From: Mesorhizobium sp. | GTDB lineage: Bacteria > Pseudomonadota > Alphaproteobacteria > Rhizobiales > Rhizobiaceae | Length of the DNA: 64,000 nucleotides | NCBI GenBank assembly: GCA_004017275.1 | Contig: SAKE01000003.1 | Coordinates: 62,001-126,000 of the forward strand | Direction: 5' to 3' | In this document: in pieces, positions 57,222-64,000 of the stretch | Layout of the letters: the number at the start of each line of letters is the position of its first letter | Numbering within the stretch: the first letter of the stretch is position 1 | The notes under the pieces: generated by a model | What the model was told of the DNA's origin: nothing | Seen by the model: only the letters and a program-made list of their open reading frames with translations | Databases searched by the model: none | Program-made: the position numbers and the translations under genes

Positions 57222-57749
57222 TCACTGGCCCGGGGTCGTCTTGACCCAGGGATTGCCGCGCTCATGAGTCATGCGGAACGTGAAGCCATCGACCTTCCAG
57301 CCGCCGGCGGAACGCGTCAGGTGATGTTCATAGGTGCCCCAGACCTCCCAAAGCGGGTCGCCATTGCCTTCCATCCGGTTCCAGGCATAGCCGTTGGAGG
57401 AGACGGTCGCGGCGTCGGAGTCGATGGTGACCTGGTGGTTGGTGCGCAGATGCAGGCTGGTCTTGCTACCCCGAAGGTTCGCCGCCCAAGCGCCGATCAG
57501 ATCGTCAGAGGCAATGTTGGCTGCAGGCTGTCCGGAGAGACTGCTGAAGTCGGCGGTGACCCGGTCCGCAAAATAGCTGCGTGCAAGCTTCCAGTCCTGG
57601 GCGTCGACGGCACGGTCGATGGCATCGGCGATGCGGATGACGGCGCGCTCATCGGCGAGCGCCATTTCGCGGGACGGTTCGGCCCCGCTGGCATCGACCG
57701 GCGCCAGCGTAATACCCGCCGCGAAGGTGGCATACCCTAGTGCATTCAT
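57222..57749 (-). CDS. Exported NTF2/SnoaL-like protein
   Basis: A 175-aa protein with a signal peptide (MNALGYATFAAGITLAPVDA) and a SnoaL/NTF2-type alpha+beta cone fold: RIADAIDRAVDAQDWKLARS near 38-57 followed by the strand region WEVWGTYEHHLTRSAGGWKV near 132-151. Such domains serve as small-molecule enzymes or binding modules. The ATG at 57749 has AAGGAG upstream; a longer frame to 57860 is rejected. The divergent LysR gene starts 114 nt away. Confidence 0.75.
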   Translation of the reverse strand: MNALGYATFAAGITLAPVDASGAEPSREMALADERAVIRIADAIDRAVDAQDWKLARSYFADRVTADFSSLSGQPAANIASDDLIGAWAANLRGSKTSLHLRTNHQVTIDSDAATVSSNGYAWNRMEGNGDPLWEVWGTYEHHLTRSAGGWKVDGFTFRMTHERGNPWVKTTPGQ

Positions 57750-57862
57750 GGCTCTTCTCCTTTGCTCGGCCCGCCGCCGATCTGTTGGCGACAATGTGGG
57801 CCAGCGCGCCGGCCATCGATAAGATTGCATTGTTCGCAAAGACCATGCGATATCATTCATGA

Positions 57863-58789
57863 ATGGATCGCGATCTGCTCAGCCATCTCCCTGTCGTGGT
57901 CGCCGTTGCCCGGCGTGGCGGCTTTGCGCTTGCCGCCGCCGAACTCGGCATGAGCCCTTCGGCGGTCAGCCATGCGGTGCGCATTGTCGAAGAGCGGATC
58001 GGTCAGCCCCTGTTCGCCCGCACGACGCGCAGCGTTTCGCTCACCGAGGTCGGCAAGGCGCTGGTGGAAACGGCGGCTCCTGCCCTCCAGGATATTGCCG
58101 AGCGGATGGACCGCATCCGCAGCGTCAAAGGCAGGCCGTCTGGCCTGCTCAGGATCAACGCCTCCAACATCGCGATACCATTGGCGGTGACACCGGTCGT
58201 CACGGCGATGGCCGAGCGCTATCCGGAGGTTACGGTCGAAATCTTCGCTGACCAGGGTCTGGTTGATATCGTCGGCGAAGGTTTCGATGCCGGCATTCGG
58301 CTTGGCGAGATGATCGCCCAGGACATGGTTGCGGTCCGGCTGACGCCGCCATTCTCCGCCGTTATCGTTGCCTCGCCCTCCTATATCGGAAGGCACGGCC
58401 GCCCCGGCAGCGTTGCCGACCTGGCGAACCACAATTGTATTGGCTACCGGCTCGTCCGCTCCGGCGCACTCTATCGCTGGGATCTGGTCGAGGATGGCAA
58501 GGACATCGCCATGGAGACGCGGGGCAGCGTTGTCGTGACGGATTCGCTCGCGGCAATCGATCTTGCGCTTGCAGGCGTCGGGCTCGCCTATATGTTCGAG
58601 CCGCTGGCGCGCGCCGATCTTGCCGCCGGCCGCCTCGTCCAGGTGCTGCCGCAGTCGGCAATCGAGGAGCCGGGGCTATTCCTCTATTTTCCGCGCCGGG
58701 CGGCGATGGCGCCGAAGCTCAGGGCCTTCATCGACACCGCACAAGAAATCGGCCGGGCGTCCCTGCGGACACCCGGCCGAGTTGCCTGA
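57863..58789 (+). CDS. LysR family transcriptional regulator
   Basis: A 308-aa LysR regulator. The helix-turn-helix spans about 3-60 (VAVARRGGFALAAAELGMSP, SAVSHAVRIVEERIGQPLF). The effector domain begins near 90. It is of the CrgA/LrhA-like kind often found next to aldo/keto reductase genes. It is divergent from the NTF2-like and reductase genes and probably controls them. The gene runs to a hairpin that overlaps the tsf stop codon. Confidence 0.87.
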   Translation: MDRDLLSHLPVVVAVARRGGFALAAAELGMSPSAVSHAVRIVEERIGQPLFARTTRSVSLTEVGKALVETAAPALQDIAERMDRIRSVKGRPSGLLRINASNIAIPLAVTPVVTAMAERYPEVTVEIFADQGLVDIVGEGFDAGIRLGEMIAQDMVAVRLTPPFSAVIVASPSYIGRHGRPGSVADLANHNCIGYRLVRSGALYRWDLVEDGKDIAMETRGSVVVTDSLAAIDLALAGVGLAYMFEPLARADLAAGRLVQVLPQSAIEEPGLFLYFPRRAAMAPKLRAFIDTAQEIGRASLRTPGRVA

Positions 58790-58795
58790 GTTTGT

Positions 58796-58813
58796 TAGCC
58801 CCCGAGGGGGCTA
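58796..58813. terminator. Hairpin shared by LysR and tsf ends
   Basis: TAGCCCCC (58796-58803) and GGGGGCTA (58806-58813) form an 8-bp stem, followed on plus by TTTCTT. It lies just after the LysR stop and includes the tsf stop codon on minus, so it can end the plus-strand transcript. Confidence 0.6.
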
Positions 58814-59731
58814 TTTCTTGACCGCGGCCGCGACTTCCGCTGCGAAATCGGTCTCTTCCTTCTCGATGCCCTCGCCCAGCGCAAAGCGCAAATAGGCGGT
58901 GATCTTGGCCGGCGCGCCGATCTCCTTCTCGGCATCCTTCAGCGCCTTCTCGACGGTGATGTCGGGATTGAGCACGAAAGCCTGCTTCAGCAGCACAACC
59001 TCTTCGTAGAATTTGCGCAGACGGCCTTCGACCATCTTCTCGATGATCGCTTCCGGCTTGCCGGACTGACGCGCCTGGTCGGAGAAGATCGCCTTCTCGC
59101 GCTCGATAGCCGCCGGATCCAATTCCTCGGTGGTCAGCGCCATCGGGCTGGTGGCCGCGACATGCATGGCGACCTGTCGAGCAAAGGCGTTAGCCGCATG
59201 CTCGTTGCCCGTGGTCTCGATCGCAACCAAAACACCAAGCTTGCCAAGGCCATCGGCCACTGCGTTGTGGACATAGGTAGCAACTGCGCCATGCGGAACG
59301 GTCAGCTTGGCCGAACGGCGGAAGCCCATGTTTTCACCAATGGTGCCGACAGCGTCCTTGATGGTGTCGGCAACCGACTTGTCCGAACCCGGATACTTTG
59401 CAGCGGCCACAGCCTCTGTCGTCCCATAGGCCAGAGCAACCTTGGCAACGTTGGCGACGATTTCCTGGAACGCGGCATTGCGGGCAACGAAGTCGGTCTC
59501 GGAATTGACTTCTACGACGGCCGCTTCGCGAACGCCGGAATCAACGCCGATCAGGCCTTCCGCAGCAGTACGTCCAGCCTTCTTGTCGGCCTTGGAAATA
59601 CCCTTCTTGCGCAGCCAGTCGACGGCCTCTTCCATGTTGCCGTTGGTTTCGGTCAACGCCGCCTTGCAATCCATCATGCCCGCGCCGGTCAAGTCGCGGA
59701 GTTCTTTGACCTGTGCAGCCGAAATGCTCAT
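58811..59731 (-). CDS. tsf: Elongation factor Ts
   Basis: A 306-aa nucleotide exchange factor for EF-Tu. [20 protein letters not shown] near 9-28 is the UBA-like N-terminus and [17 protein letters not shown] near 73-89 is the TDF motif of the core; the C-terminal dimerisation domain follows. It is 110 nt after rpsB with a strong hairpin between them. Confidence 0.97.
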   Translation of the reverse strand: MSISAAQVKELRDLTGAGMMDCKAALTETNGNMEEAVDWLRKKGISKADKKAGRTAAEGLIGVDSGVREAAVVEVNSETDFVARNAAFQEIVANVAKVALAYGTTEAVAAAKYPGSDKSVADTIKDAVGTIGENMGFRRSAKLTVPHGAVATYVHNAVADGLGKLGVLVAIETTGNEHAANAFARQVAMHVAATSPMALTTEELDPAAIEREKAIFSDQARQSGKPEAIIEKMVEGRLRKFYEEVVLLKQAFVLNPDITVEKALKDAEKEIGAPAKITAYLRFALGEGIEKEETDFAAEVAAAVKK

Positions 59732-59757
59732 TGTCGCCTCTTTGTTTTAAATGCACC

Positions 59758-59786
59758 GACGCACCATCGATATTCGATGGTGCGTC
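59758..59786. promoter_or_regulatory. Strong hairpin between rpsB and tsf
   Basis: GACGCACCATCGA and its exact complement flank TAT: a 13-bp stem with a 3-nt loop in the rpsB-tsf gap, without a T-run on the minus strand. Its likely role is partial termination or mRNA processing that sets the S2 to EF-Ts ratio (inference). Confidence 0.6.
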
Positions 59787-59840
59787 TGTTTGCCGTGCCA
59801 GAATATGAGAAAGATGAAGGCCGTAACTGGCCTTCGATTA

Positions 59841-60629
59841 TCAAGCTTCAGGGGCTTCCGATGCCGGAGCCGGAGCCGGCTCGAGCGCCGGCTCGACCGG
59901 AGCTTCGACCGAAGCACCGATGTCGACGCCGAGCGCGCCCTGCTGACGGGCGATGCCGTCGATCGCAGCCTTGGCGATCAGGTCGCAATAGAGCTGGATG
60001 GCGCGGGCCGCGTCGTCATTGCCGGGGATCGGGAAGTCGATCTTGTCCGGATCGCAGTTCGAATCGATGATGGCGACGACCGGGATGCCGAGACGCTTGG
60101 CCTCGAGGATGGCGATCGCTTCCTTGTTGGTGTCGATGACGAACATCAGGTCGGGTGTCGAGCCCATGTCCTTGATGCCGCCCAGCGCCTTGTCGAGCTT
60201 CTCGCGCTCGCGGTCAAGGTTCAGGCGTTCCTTCTTGGTCAACCCTTGCGCCTCGCCGGCCAGCATCTCGTCGAGCTTGCGCAGGCGCTGGATCGAATTC
60301 GAGATCGTCTTCCAGTTGGTCAGCATGCCGCCGAGCCAACGCGAATTGACATAGTACTGGGCCGAACGCTGTGCCGCATCGGCGACGATGTCGGACGCCT
60401 GGCGCTTGGTGCCGACGAACAGCACGCGGCCGCCCTTGGCAACCGTGTCGGAAACCTGCTTCAGCGCCTGGTGCAGCAAAGGCACCGTCTGCGACAGGTC
60501 GATGATGTGGATGTTGTTGCGAGCGCCATAGATGTAAGGCGCCATCTTCGGGTTCCAGCGGTGGGTCTGGTGGCCGAAGTGAATGCCAGCTTCCAAAAGC
60601 TGGCGCATGCTGAAATCAGGCAGTGCCAT
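59841..60629 (-). CDS. rpsB: 30S ribosomal protein S2
   Basis: A 262-aa S2. [20 protein letters not shown] near 8-27, the coiled-coil insert near 100-150 ([20 protein letters not shown]) and [20 protein letters not shown] near 157-176 are as expected. The last 40 residues are an Ala/Pro/Glu tail, common in rhizobia. A 203-nt leader region separates it from the DUF4031 gene. Confidence 0.97.
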   Translation of the reverse strand: MALPDFSMRQLLEAGIHFGHQTHRWNPKMAPYIYGARNNIHIIDLSQTVPLLHQALKQVSDTVAKGGRVLFVGTKRQASDIVADAAQRSAQYYVNSRWLGGMLTNWKTISNSIQRLRKLDEMLAGEAQGLTKKERLNLDREREKLDKALGGIKDMGSTPDLMFVIDTNKEAIAILEAKRLGIPVVAIIDSNCDPDKIDFPIPGNDDAARAIQLYCDLIAKAAIDGIARQQGALGVDIGASVEAPVEPALEPAPAPASEAPEA

Positions 60630-60832
60630 TCAAAGTTCCTTTCCGGTTAGCCTCCACGGACACAGGCATTTTTGGACTTTGTCCTCGAACGCCACCGGAG
60701 GTTTCAGCCGGATTTCTCCCGGGCAGACACCAAAGTCCGTGTGTGGAATGAGCGCGCATATAGAGGGGATGCGCGACAAACGCAAGCGCCGCGGGATCTG
60801 TGGTGCGGCGTGCGACGATCCGCGCGCAGCCG

Positions 60833-61111
60833 TCAGCGCTTTATCTTGCCGTTCGGCACTCGCACCCGCCGGAAGACCGCGACGATCTCCTCGCGGCTGC
60901 ATTCAACGGCGCCGAGCCGCACCGCACGATCGCGCTCGAAGCCGGTTATGTCATAATGCGGCGCCGATGTCTTGGGCGGCCCCTGATAGGATGAACGCTT
61001 GATCGCCAGATCTGCGGCGAAGCGATGCAGTTCGTCGGTGTCGTCGGCCAACAGATGGCACCAGCGATGGCCAGCCCAATTCCAGATCGCTGCATCGACA
61101 TAGACCGCCAT
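60833..61111 (-). CDS. DUF4031 domain protein
   Basis: A 92-aa protein that matches the DUF4031 pattern: AVYVDAAIWNWAGHRWCHLL near 2-21, a helix DELHRFAADLAIKRSSYQGP and HYDITGFERDRAVRLGAVE near 52-70. The function is unknown. It lies just upstream of rpsB on the same strand and 43 nt after the acyltransferase gene. Confidence 0.8.
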   Translation of the reverse strand: MAVYVDAAIWNWAGHRWCHLLADDTDELHRFAADLAIKRSSYQGPPKTSAPHYDITGFERDRAVRLGAVECSREEIVAVFRRVRVPNGKIKR

Positions 61112-61154
61112 GAGGCTTGCCGTATTCCTTCATCTCGCGCCGACCGGCACTCGT

Positions 61155-62453
61155 CTAGCGATGATAGAAGGGATTCGGATAGAAAATGAAGCCGCCGCCG
61201 GCCTCGATTTCAGCCACGGTGCGGGTGACGGTTTCCTGCATGCGACGATGCAACTCGGCAACCGCATCGTCGATCGAGCCCGTATGCTCATGCAGGCCGA
61301 GTGGCTCCGGCACCCGGATATGGGCGCAACGCGGTCCGGCCGGTTGCGGGATGAACCGGTTCATCGTGTCGCGCAGTCCGCCCCGGCAATAGTCGTTGCG
61401 GATCCGCTTCAGATGTTCTGCGATTTCTTCCTGAGTGATGCGCGGGTTGGCCGAGGCCCAGGACCCGACGCGTTGCAGTCTCTGAATGGTGTCGGCGAGC
61501 TTGCGGATCTGCTTTTGCCCATCGGCATCGCCGGTGTTTTCGCGCTGCCAACGACGCGACCGACGCAAAAGCTCGGCGGTGTCGGTGACGTCGGCGTCAG
61601 ATGAAATGCTTTTGCCGAGCCGGCGGCGGAGTTCGGTAACCAACGCCTGCTGGCGCTCGGCATAGGACGCGCCTTGATCGGATGGCCTGTCCCAGGCCGC
61701 CTCATCGCGGGCCAGCAGCGTCACATAGATATGGCGGACGCGCTGCGGCAGTGTGTCGGTCGCCTCGCGTTCTATTTTCAGGCTTTTCTCGACATAGGCG
61801 CATTCCTTCGCCAGTGCCGCTTCGACATTCCTGGTGAAGGCAAGCTTCCAGACGACCGGCGCGATCCAGACCTTGAAATCCGGATCCGTGGCCCGACCGC
61901 GTTTGAGGGCCTCGAGCCCCATCTCGACGGCACCCGGCAGCAACGGCGCAACGATGTTGGCATGCCAGCCGACGCCGCCTTCGGGATGCAGCAGCACGCC
62001 ACGGCCTTTCAAGGCCCAGGTGACGGAGTGTTCCTTGGCTGCCCCGCTGTTGCCGGGAATCTGGGCGATCAGATTGTTGGCCAGCCAGAATTTCTGCATC
62101 AGCCGGCCGAGGCCGTTGACGACACCGTTCGTCGCCCAGGAAGCAGTGAGCGGGCTGACCTGCGACACGATCTCCTTGTCGATCATCCAGTCGGTGAAGA
62201 ACTCTGGATGGTTGGGCGTGATGAAAGTCGCCTTCCCCGCCCCGCAACTGGCGTTCAGCCGCTCGAGATCGGTGTGGGGAAAGTCGATATGGCGAACATT
62301 GGCGACCCCGCGCAAACCGGCCAGGCGGTTGAACGGCAACAGATCGCGAAATCCGGGAATGCCGCGCAGCATGACGATCCGGTTGACGGATGTCATGGCC
62401 CTGATCAGTGTCGGGTTGGGCCTCGGCGCCACGAACACATCGATCTTGCTCAA
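61155..62453 (-). CDS. PlsC-like acyltransferase family protein
   Basis: A 432-aa protein whose first 200 residues resemble 1-acyl-glycerol-phosphate acyltransferases: TPNHPEFFTDWM near 79-90 in the place of the catalytic HX4D motif and VLLHPEGGVGWH near 153-164 in the place of the FPEG motif. The spacing in the first motif is H-X5-D, one residue longer than usual. A charged helical C-terminal half (arginine-rich, residues 250-390) has no known domain. No signal peptide or clear membrane helix is seen. The acceptor is unknown. Confidence 0.65.
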   Translation of the reverse strand: MSKIDVFVAPRPNPTLIRAMTSVNRIVMLRGIPGFRDLLPFNRLAGLRGVANVRHIDFPHTDLERLNASCGAGKATFITPNHPEFFTDWMIDKEIVSQVSPLTASWATNGVVNGLGRLMQKFWLANNLIAQIPGNSGAAKEHSVTWALKGRGVLLHPEGGVGWHANIVAPLLPGAVEMGLEALKRGRATDPDFKVWIAPVVWKLAFTRNVEAALAKECAYVEKSLKIEREATDTLPQRVRHIYVTLLARDEAAWDRPSDQGASYAERQQALVTELRRRLGKSISSDADVTDTAELLRRSRRWQRENTGDADGQKQIRKLADTIQRLQRVGSWASANPRITQEEIAEHLKRIRNDYCRGGLRDTMNRFIPQPAGPRCAHIRVPEPLGLHEHTGSIDDAVAELHRRMQETVTRTVAEIEAGGGFIFYPNPFYHR

Positions 62454-62568
62454 GCTGCTCCCCCTTGCGCCCGGGCGCTGGGAGGAGGTTGCGAGACGAT
62501 TGCGGCGCGTTCAAGTCGTTCGCCACGACAACGCCATGTCGTGGTTAATCAACCGGTCAGCCGTAGCC

Positions 62569-63396
62569 CTATTTCGCCGGGCAGGTTTTCGACTGGTCGA
62601 ACAGCGTAAGATTGACCAGCTTTCCGGTCATCGAGAAGTCGTTGTAGTCCATGACCAGGTCGCGGGTGATGCCGTTCTCGTGCAGTTTGAAGCTGATGCG
62701 ATATTCCGGCACCTCTTCGCCTGTCTTGTCGGTATCGCCGAAATAGGCGATGTCGACCGGCCAGTATTTGTCGGTGGCGAGCTTCGCCAGGGCTGGAGCT
62801 TCCGGGTCGGCCTTGTCGGCATCCGTCTTCTTGCCGACGACGACGGTGGTCGTCATCACCTTGTTGGCGTCTTCCGAACCGTCGAACAGGTTGGTTTCGT
62901 AGAAGTTCTCGCCCTTTTCGGCCTTGCCGATCAGTTCGACCAGATGCTGGGTCGGGAATTGGGTTGTCGCCAGCTCGACGCTGTTCTTTTCAGGCTTGTC
63001 GATATCGACCTTCAGGCCCTTGGCCTCTTTCGTGGCTATGCCTTTGACCTCCTTGTCAAGATTCTGGTCGGAGAAGGATTTCGTCACGAACGAAAAGGTC
63101 TTGCCTTCGGCGTCCTCGAAAGTTGTCGTCTGCTGGTCCGTCAGCTTCGTGCCGTCGGCGGTGACGATCTGGGTGACGAAGCGGAATTTCACCGTATAGC
63201 CTTCGCAGGCTGAGCCGTTGAACTCATAGACCATGCGGCCGGATATGCCTGTGATGCCGGACTGATCGGAAGCCTTTTTCAGGGTAAGATCGTAAACGGC
63301 GCGGTGGGCTTGCAGCGCCGGCGCGGCAAAGGCTGGTCCTATCGAGAAGACCGCCGACAACAGAACGGCATGGAATGCAAGGCGCGTTGCGCGCAT
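62569..63396 (-). CDS. eipB: Periplasmic envelope-integrity protein EipB (DUF1849)
   Basis: A 275-aa periplasmic protein of the DUF1849 family, called EipB in Brucella, where it supports envelope integrity. The signal peptide is about 24 residues (AVLLSAVFSIGPAFA). ALQAHRAVYDLTLKKAS near 27-43 and GRMVYEFNGSACEGYTVKFR near 53-72 are family marks, and the KTCPAK end holds the second of two cysteines; a disulfide links these in Brucella. The fold is a beta-spiral. Confidence 0.87.
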   Translation of the reverse strand: MRATRLAFHAVLLSAVFSIGPAFAAPALQAHRAVYDLTLKKASDQSGITGISGRMVYEFNGSACEGYTVKFRFVTQIVTADGTKLTDQQTTTFEDAEGKTFSFVTKSFSDQNLDKEVKGIATKEAKGLKVDIDKPEKNSVELATTQFPTQHLVELIGKAEKGENFYETNLFDGSEDANKVMTTTVVVGKKTDADKADPEAPALAKLATDKYWPVDIAYFGDTDKTGEEVPEYRISFKLHENGITRDLVMDYNDFSMTGKLVNLTLFDQSKTCPAK

Positions 63397-63534
63397 GAGG
63401 TACTCCGATCATCGCGGCTGATGGCAGGCCGCAGGGAAAGATGGTCCAGCTTAAAAAAAGTCGTGGCGGAAGCGAGGCAAAAATAGCAATTTCGGCCCGG
63501 CCGGCGCGGCGTCACCAAGCAATAGGGAAATACC

Positions 63535-63999
63535 ATGAGTGAAACAATCGAAAAGCGGCTAAGCGATCTGGGCGTGACGCTTCCTGTCGCCGCCGCCCCC
63601 GCCGCCAACTACGTGCCCTATTGCAGGACCGGCGATCTGCTGTTCACAGCCGGGCAATTGCCGCTCAAGGATGGCAAGCTGCAGGCGAGCGGGCTGCTCG
63701 GCCGCGACGTCGACACGGCAGGCGGCAAGGACGCGGCAAAATACTGCGCGATCAACATCCTGGCACAGGCCAAGGCCGCGCTCGGCGACATCGAGAAGAT
63801 CCGCCGCCTGGTGAAGATTACCGTTTTCGTTGCCTCGACACCTGAGTTTGTCGAGCAGCATCTGGTTGCCAACGGCGCCTCCGATTTCCTGGTCGCAGCC
63901 CTTGGCGAGCGCGGCAAGCATGCCCGTTCCGCCGTCGGCACCGCCTGCCTGCCGCTTAATGCCGCGGTCGAAATCGAAGCCATCTTCGAAGTCGAGTGA
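63535..63999 (+). CDS. RidA family protein
   Basis: A 154-aa protein of the RidA/YjgF/UK114 group. ANYVPYCRTGDLLFTAGQLP near 24-43, a helix INILAQAKAALGDIEKI near 80-96, VKITVFVASTPEF near 100-112 and the conserved Arg in KHARSAVGTACLPLNAAVEI near 128-147 are visible. RidA proteins hydrolyse reactive enamines from PLP enzymes. The sequence is nearer to the longer YoaB-like subgroup, so imine deaminase activity is likely but not proven. It is divergent from eipB. Confidence 0.88.
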   Translation: MSETIEKRLSDLGVTLPVAAAPAANYVPYCRTGDLLFTAGQLPLKDGKLQASGLLGRDVDTAGGKDAAKYCAINILAQAKAALGDIEKIRRLVKITVFVASTPEFVEQHLVANGASDFLVAALGERGKHARSAVGTACLPLNAAVEIEAIFEVE

Positions 64000-64000
64000 G

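Overview
The window looks like a chromosomal piece of a Mesorhizobium-type alphaproteobacterium (order Hyphomicrobiales/Rhizobiales). The DNA is GC-rich, gene order around tpiA-ppiD-trpDC-moaC-moeA, lexA-comEC-gltX-gltA and lpxB-lpxI-lpxA-fabZ-lpxD-bamA-rseP-cdsA-uppS-frr-pyrH-tsf-rpsB is that of rhizobia, and the SOS boxes have the alphaproteobacterial form (GAAC-N7-GAAC or GTTC-N7-GTTC). The genus assignment is by recognition, not by a database search.

1-11 kb is accessory DNA rich in stress functions. A perfect SOS box (1671-1685) precedes four tightly packed genes: a phage-ABA-sandwich-like protein, an unknown protein, an SRAP/YedK abasic-site protein and a small zinc finger. Next comes a bacterial NHEJ pair, Ku and a ligase-only LigD. 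Three genes here (a small exported protein, Ku and a DUF982 protein) have perfect GGAAC-N16-CGTT promoters of the EcfG general-stress type, and two more have near matches. Further on are a C-terminal MFS remnant, a DUF3363-type relaxase broken by three single-base frameshifts, and an unknown 296-aa protein.

11-22 kb holds a seven-gene peptide import and hydrolysis operon on the minus strand (M17 aminopeptidase, proline iminopeptidase, family-5 binding protein, two permeases, two ATPases). A divergent LysR regulator faces it, with a perfect inverted repeat between. An NCS1 nucleobase/hydantoin-type permease follows.

22-33 kb is core metabolism: a DUF1697 protein, pyrG, an L,D-transpeptidase, secG and tpiA on minus, then ppiD-trpD-trpC-moaC-moeA as an overlapping operon on plus. 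At 33-38 kb a tryptophan catabolic group (kynurenine formamidase, 2-aminobenzoate-CoA-ligase-like enzyme, kynA, kynU) sits between moeA and lexA.

38-64 kb is the lexA/comEC/gltX/gltA block, then the long minus-strand envelope and translation cluster from rpsB to lpxB. That cluster is interrupted between tsf and pyrH by an aldo/keto reductase, an NTF2-like exported protein and a LysR regulator. A small DUF4031 gene, an acyltransferase, an EipB/DUF1849 periplasmic protein and a RidA-family protein close the window. I see no rRNA, tRNA, CRISPR array or intact insertion sequence.
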